NCBI GenBank assembly: GCA_036320915.1
Contig: JAXBDG010000002.1
Location: 1,612,001-1,676,000 of the forward strand
Direction of reading: 5' to 3'
Source of the DNA: Linnemannia elongata
Lineage: Eukaryota > Mortierellomycota > Mortierellomycetes > Mortierellales > Mortierellaceae
Length of the DNA: 64,000 bases
Of this stretch, positions 58,501 through 64,000 are shown piece after piece. Each line of letters opens with the position of its first letter. Positions within the stretch are counted from its first letter, which is position 1. The notes below the pieces were generated by a model. That model did not search any database, was not told the origin of the DNA, and saw only the letters and a program-made list of their open reading frames with translations. The translations under genes and the position numbers were made by a program.

Positions 58501-60890
58501 CTGCATCGCGTCCTCGATTTTCTTCCGGTGTAGGTTGCCCTTCCCGCAAAAGGGCACCAGAAGGATGACGATGGTGTTGAAATCGTGGGTCCGTGCTCTG
58601 GGGAGGTCCTCCCGGGTATGGCACAGGATGTCCAGGTGAGGGCTGCATCGACCGAGAAGGATGTTGATGATGATGGGGCTGGTCTGTGGGAACGGGGGGT
58701 CGGCTGTCGTCATAAGGCATCCTTTCGGGTGGTGATGATTGCTGGTGGTCCTGTCCGCGGTAGTGCTCCTGTCTTGGATGTGATCTCTCAATATCGGCAG
58801 GCAGTGATCCTGGTGTTGGTATTGGATGTGCGACTGGCTCTCCTCTATATTGAAGCTGTCGCTCGTCTGGGTGATGGTGGTGTGCAACTTGGCTTTGCTG
58901 CATCATTTGCGCCTAACAATAATTATAAACAAACAAGAGAGTGGAGGTTAATTTCCATTTTGGGATGGGATACAGCATTTCCACACCACCTTCATCGCCA
59001 CCAAAAACAATATGGAGAGCAGCGGATGAATAATCAAATCAAAACCAACAACAAAAAAAACCTTCGCTCCTTCCCCCTTTTTACCTGGCGGTGCTCTGCT
59101 TCGCGCAGCGGATAGCTATTCAATGGACTCTGCGGTCGCAGCGCCTGTTCCCGCGAGAGTTGCCGGACATGATGCGACTGGGGCGGGTTCGAGTGTAAGG
59201 GCTGCTGTTGTTGCTGCCGTGGGTCTATCCGCTCCATGCTCTCATGATGTCCTTGTCCTGGTGTCAAGACTCTTGACACTGTCGGTGGGCCAGTCTGCTG
59301 CTGCTGCTGCTGCTGCTGCATCTGTTGCTGCATCTGTTGCTGCTGCATCTGCATCTGCTGTTGCTGTTGTTGGTGGTGTGGGTGAGGGTGGAGACCTTGA
59401 CCATGCGCCTGTTCGTGTCCTCCATAGTTGTGTGCGTGTGACGATGAAGGAGGCCCCTGCTGGTGATAATTACTCTCTGCCTGAAGTCGCTCGTCTTCCC
59501 TGGATCTTGCTCCGAGATCATCATATGAAGGTCGCTCTAGACGTGAAGCTCTGGTGAGTGCAGCGGAACCATGTGGACCAGAGTCGGGGGGTATATGATA
59601 GGACCCATTACTGCCTGGGTGGCCAGTGGGCGTGGTAGGGTGACCAACAGGCGAAAAGGGGGCTGAGCGAGAGTGTGGAAAACGATTTGAGGGTCCATGT
59701 TCTGCGAACTGGTCCGACGAGGCTGTTGACGATATTGAGGCATGGTGTTGATGCCGAGGCTGCTGCTGTTGTTGCTGTTGTTGCCGCGAAGGGGGTTGAT
59801 GAGAAGAGGAGGAAGGAGCAGAGGATGCAGTAGACACACTCGAAGTCGGAGGAATAGGAGCATAGGGGTGCTCAGGCGTTTGACCTTGAGGATGGCCTTG
59901 GTCTACTCTGGGAGGATGGTGGTGGTGGTTGAGCATTTGAGGATGGGAGGGAGTAGGGGGACGGAGGGAAGGAGAGGAGGCGTAATGGGACGATGATGGA
60001 CGGTGATCTGGGGGTTGAAGAGGGTTGGTCAGCGAGGGCTGTCGCTGGTGGTGGTGGTTCTGTTGAAGGTGGTGCTGTGACTGCGGATGCTCAATGGGGT
60101 GAGAATGGGAAGGAGGAGGTTGAAGGGGCTGCTGCAGCTGCTGTTGTTGTGGTTGTTGCTGTTGTTGTTGAATAGAAGGAGGAGGGGGAGGGGCATGCTG
60201 TTGTTGGCTCTGGTTGGGAGGAGGCGGGTACGTGTGTCTATGCCCATGGTTGCCTGGATGCTGCTGCTGCTGCTGTTGCTGATATTGTTGCTGATTCAGC
60301 TGCTGATTTTGTTGTTGTTGCTGCTGCTGTTGATGATGCAGCTGCTGTTGTTGTTGCTGTTGCTGTTGAAACTGAGGGTGGCCATGGTAAGAGTGGGGAG
60401 GGGGTCGGTTGCTGTGAGGGTGCGGGTGGTGTGTAAAGTACGAATCATTGGACTCTTGCCCACGTCGGGAGCCATGATGGCCACCCGAAAGAGCACCCGA
60501 TTCAACCCCCTGACCCTGTGGTATCCGCCCGCTGCGACCTGGCGACCCAGGACTGACGACGCGGTCGGATGGGGTGTGAGGATTAACGGGTGGGGATAGG
60601 ATGCCCGGAGTGGTGGTAAAGACGGGAGGGGTCATGATAGGACCGTTATGGCCGTGCCCATTGGGGTGGTGCGAGTAGAGGGGAGGGGTCGATGGATGCT
60701 GCTGCTGTTGCTGGTGGTGGTGCTGTTGTTGCTGCTGTTGAGGATGTTGCAGCTGAGAAGGGTGTTGCTGTTGCTGTTGCTGCTGAGCATGGTGAGGGTT
60801 GGAGTGCGGGTGGTGTAGGTGAGGAAAGGGCTGTTGCTGTTCACCGTACCGGAGGGGCGGTATAGAGAACCCTGGTTGTGACGAGGACAT
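52559..60890 (-). CDS. Giant disordered protein with C-terminal TFIIB-like cyclin folds
   Basis: Six exons joined by consensus introns with consistent phases give about 2,576 residues: 59094-60890, 58502-58912, 55833-58401, 53439-55729, 53067-53336 and 52559-52951. Start MSSSQPGFSIPPLRYGEQQQ. Residues 1-1590 are dominated by Gln, His, Pro and Ser, with long poly-Q tracts (59280-60370). Basic AT-hook-like motifs occur at about 57301-57345 (ARKRGRRPKSKLD) and 57181-57220 (RKRGRKSKAEPE). Residues 1593-2356 are Ser/Thr-rich with NLS-like blocks (KRKPKRIKIDDKD, KKAKEKAKAVD) and an acidic EEGPDDDAGNEDDDDG. The end is folded: RKRDAILAAILYIVCRDEGS, TFSEICTASGVRRGDIGAYY and VRQAAIHVFSLANTLNLTSG, SSVGAAAIYLCIFSW are the two cyclin-like repeats of TFIIB/Brf. 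The N-terminal zinc ribbon of TFIIB is absent, but a Cys cluster (CKRYQCPGC) sits inside repeat 2. It probably acts in the nucleus in transcription. Two genes fused by my exon joining is the main alternative. Confidence 0.7.
59280..60370. repeat. CAG/CAA (poly-Gln) trinucleotide-rich region
   Basis: Dense CTG/TTG triplets on the plus strand encode repeated Gln and His runs in exon 1 of the TFIIB-like gene; the longest are near 59290-59370 and 60262-60370. Mixed CAG and CAA codons make pure-repeat expansion less likely. Confidence 0.85.
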
Positions 60891-62996
60891 TGTCAATTGT
60901 TCTGGGTCTGTTCTAATAGGATGGATTGGATGTCTTTGTTCTTGTTGGTGTGTGTGTGTGTGTGTGTGTGTGCCTTTCTTTTTTCTTTTTTAAACTTCTT
61001 GGGTTCTTTCTTTTCGCGTGTGCGAATGTGTGAGTTACAGTAGGTGTATATAAGAGTGTTTGTTGTATACAAGTAGGAGCACAGAAAAGTCAAGAGTTGT
61101 ACAGTGACAAAGAAACAAGTTACAACGAGTGGAGAGTGTGACAATGAAGAAAGGCAAGAAAAAGGATGGGGGCTGATGATCTATGTAACAGTCAGGGAGA
61201 TGAATGAGAGTAAACGAGATGACTATGTACAAACAATAAGGATAAAAGAGTTGGGATGTATATAAGAAAGAGAGATAAAAGACAAAGGAGAACGACGAGG
61301 GTGGGAATGAGAAAGAGGACGAAGGAAGAGAAAAGAAGAAAGATGAAGGAAGGAAGGAAGGAAGGAAGGGGAGAAAGAGGGAAAGGTAGGAGGGGACAGT
61401 GCTCGTTAAAAACAACTGACGAGCATTGAATACAAAGTCCTTTTTTTGCTTTGCAATTGAATGGATATCAGGAAGAGGGGGCAGGATGGTGGTGGACAAA
61501 GACAAAGACAGCTGTCCGGGTTGTATGTTGCGTCTGTTATTTAGTTGCTCTTGTTGTTGTTATTTGTTGCATGGGGGGTTCGACAAAGTAGGAGGAAGAG
61601 GAGGAGGGAGGAACGAGGAGACAGGAGGGAGGGGATAAGAAAACAATAGCAACAACAACAACAACAACAACAACAGAAGGGGGCGGAAAAGAAGAGGGAA
61701 AGAGGAGGAGAAGGGGAGTGAAGGATGGGAATGAAGATGGGGTATAAGCACACGGATGGGTTATGGGTTATGGGCTATGGGTGGAGGAGGATGGGGTGAA
61801 CACTGTACTGTACAGGTACAGTACGGTACATGAACATACATGAACTAAGAACATATCATCATCATCACCCATCATCGTCATCCCATGCTTTTTAATATTG
61901 ATTGTACTCAATTGCCAGGCCACTGAATACGAAAGATCGGACTGAATACGATGAATAGACAAAGAATGAAATGGTGCAACTGAACAAAAGAACAAGGAAC
62001 AAGGAACGAAGAGGGGCAGTGTTCATGTCATGCCAGGCTAACCCACAGCACATCCTGTTTGTTGGTGTGCGAACAAATAACAACAAGTCTATGATGACTT
62101 TGGCACTCCCAAAAGAAAAGAGAAGAAATGAAAATGCCATCATTGAATCATCAATCGGTAGAATGGTAGAAACCCATTGGCATCTTGTTACAATGAACAT
62201 GGCAAGAACAAGGACCACAAGTGAAGAATAAGTGTCGTGTCTGGGTTTATGTATATGTATGTATGCGTGTGTGTGTGTGTGTGTGTGAGGCGTGCAGGGA
62301 AATCACAAGTCAAGTCATGTCAAAACCAAATGTCCTTTTGAAGAAGGCTACCCATTTGCAGCATTGCACAGGTTTTTTTTTATGGTTATTATCTAGTGTT
62401 CCTTGCGCGTGTTACAAAGTGGAGGAAAGAGCGAAAGAAAGAGGACACAAGGGTTGCTTCACGTACAATATTTAAGACGATGTGCGATTCAAATAATGAA
62501 GGCATGTTCAGGTTGAAAGAAATAATTGTTCTACCATCCTCTAAGAACGAGAGAGAGAGAGAGAGAGAGACAGAGAGACGACTACATCCCACGGAAAAAG
62601 ATACTTTGAACTTTTCGTGTCTTGTAGAAAGATCTATCTTGGTGACCTTTATGTAATTACCCATACGGAGGGCATGCAAAGGTGAGTAGATGAAAGACAA
62701 GGCTAATGAAGATTGACGCAGTTGTGCCTGGGCAATTGATACTTCATAGAACAAAGCCATGGATGGAGGTCACTGAACAAGAATGATAGATATATCAATC
62801 AATTATGAAATAAAATACAACACATGTATGTTGAATGGAAATAGCCATTGACACAGTCGCAATGGCAATTCAGCAATTCAAGTGGCCCAATTTTTTTTAT
62901 TTTTTTTTTCTTTGTCCAGATGGGGACAAGACCTTGGTTCTTATATATTTTTTATGTCCTGCCTGCGTCTGTCTCCATTCTTTGTCTGATTGACTG

Positions 62997-63030
<34 letters not shown>

Positions 63031-63840
63031 TTTTTCTCATCCGCGTGGTATGCATTGAATTGGAAGAGTGAGACAGAGTGAGAACAGTAAGCCAATCCAT
63101 CTTGTTATTATGCCTGCCCTTCTGTTTGATTATCTGTTTGTTGTTTTTTTGTGAACGGACAGATGGCCCACCCCTTCTTTCCCTTCCCTCCTTCCTTTCC
63201 TTTCCTTTCCCTTCTTTGCGCGATTTTCAAACTCCTTTTTTTCCATCCTTTGTTGTTGTTTTTTTGGGACTTGTCTTAGCCAAGTGTGCTATTTTGATGA
63301 TTTTCGTGGATCAAGACAATCTAAAGAATAAAAAGCGCAATAACGAAAAAAGGGGAATGAATTGGATTGAGTTCACAATAGTGTATAGCAAAAAAATTAA
63401 AATCGCAAAACACGCAAAAAGCACAAAAAGGTACAAAAGGGCACGCGTTTACGAAAGAGAAAAAAAAATATGGAACTGACAAGCACTCAACCTTCTCTCT
63501 CTCCCTGCCCAACTTTTTTTTTTTTTTTTTTTGGGCGAGCAGCATTGGAAAACGGTAAAGAAAAAAGGGGGGTAAAGATTGTGAACATAGCTGCATAGAG
63601 AATGGGAAGGCAGTAGTGAACGGGAAGGGGACTCAATAAAAGGCAGAGTACTCTATGCGACGATATTGTTGTCTTTTTTTTTTGTGCTGACAAAAAAGAC
63701 CTAAGAGCTAGTCCCTCCTTGCAAATAAAAACGCCCCCACGTCCAGCCACCATCTATGAGTCCTTGGTGATAGAATAGCAGCTTCACTTAACATCAATGG
63801 CTGCCATATCCACATCGTACCCTACTGCTGTATCGTCATC
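60891..63840. other. Intergenic region upstream of the TFIIB-like gene
   Basis: 2.9 kb with no convincing gene. It includes GT repeats at 60949-60972 and 62266-62287, a GAAG run near 61345-61370, CAA triplets at 61650-61675, a perfect 9-base inverted repeat at 61805-61824 (GTACTGTAC-AG-GTACAGTAC), a GA run at 62549-62570, a CT run at 63000-63028 and an 18-base T run at 63515-63532. GTGTATATAAGAG near 61045 could be a TATA-like element. Confidence 0.5.
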
Positions 63841-63841
63841 T

Positions 63842-63940
63842 TAGATCCCCAAATGTAGGAAGGACTCAGCATTCAAACCGTCCGCCAGCCTGGGTATCCA
63901 AAGGATAGGCTGGATACGTATCCAATTCAGTTCAAGATTC
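63842..63940 (-). CDS. Possible last exon of a gene entering from the right
   Basis: On the minus strand, a pyrimidine-rich stretch with a TTGAC branch-like element (63955-63995) is followed by an AAG acceptor. A frame of about 32 codons then reads NLELNWIRIQPILWIPRLAD and GLNAESFLHLGI, ending in TAA at 63842. Composition and the acceptor context fit a short terminal exon; the rest would lie beyond 64000. The family is not recognisable from this length. Confidence 0.25.
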
Positions 63941-64000
63941 TTGTCACCCATATCATGTCAACCGATGAAAACAAAAACATGGCACAAAAACCACAATATC

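Noticed and set aside
60087..60599. 170-codon Leu/Arg/Val-rich frame opposite the poly-Q exon
   Set aside because: Antisense reading of CAG/CAA repeats, without independent support.
1..64000. tRNA, rRNA, CRISPR arrays, LTRs or transposase genes
   Set aside because: I looked for cloverleaf A/B-box patterns, spaced direct repeats, LTR pairs and transposase or reverse-transcriptase motifs and saw none; a dedicated tRNA and repeat scan would be needed to exclude them.

Overview
The window looks like a chromosomal segment of an early-diverging filamentous fungus, most probably a Mortierellaceae member (Mortierella, Linnemannia or a relative). This is inference. It rests on intron-rich genes with GT-AG introns mostly of 80-240 nt, pyrimidine- or GA-rich 5' flanks, many microsatellites and homopolymer runs, and conserved eukaryotic genes (eIF3e, NOC2, SOF1) in recognisably fungal-style versions. 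No bacterial operons, CRISPR arrays, rRNA or tRNA genes were seen. Exon boundaries were set by eye from splice consensus, reading-frame phase and homology, so single splice sites may be off by 1-2 nt.

Layout. (1) 978-4742 (+): a six-exon MFS transporter of the oxalate/formate-antiporter type, convergent with (2) 5160-8202 (-), a PQ-loop transporter resembling vacuolar/lysosomal cationic amino-acid exporters. (3) 9935-12471 (-): an unrecognised protein with two membrane segments and a long disordered acidic tail. (4) 13546-14040 (+): a possible decayed coding remnant. (5) 14043-34480 (-): three tandem paralogues with the same 12-exon layout. Each encodes about 1,540 residues: a beta-propeller-like N-terminal region, a six-helix TRP-like cation channel and a C-terminal coiled coil. 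The first copy (14043-19969) is broken by one frameshift and two stop codons; the other two are open throughout. A tract of about 2.0 kb covering the whole channel domain, introns included, is almost identical between the two intact copies, which points to recent gene conversion. (6) 36025-38303 (-): eIF3 subunit e. (7) 42227-43654 (-): an intronless MFS transporter of the FLVCR/SLC49 type. (8) 47523-50138 (-) NOC2 and 50669-52345 (+) SOF1: two ribosome-biogenesis genes transcribed divergently from a shared 530-bp promoter. (9) 52559-60890 (-): a giant predicted protein of about 2,576 residues with over 2,300 residues of Q/P/H-rich and basic disordered sequence followed by a TFIIB-like double cyclin fold. 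(10) The right edge may hold the last exon of a further minus-strand gene.

Themes. The centre is an actively evolving membrane-sensor locus (tandem duplication, conversion, pseudogenisation, a possible relic of a fourth copy) flanked by conserved housekeeping genes of translation and ribosome assembly. The intergenic stretches at 38304-42226, 43655-47522 and 60891-63800 are simple-sequence rich and show no convincing genes.
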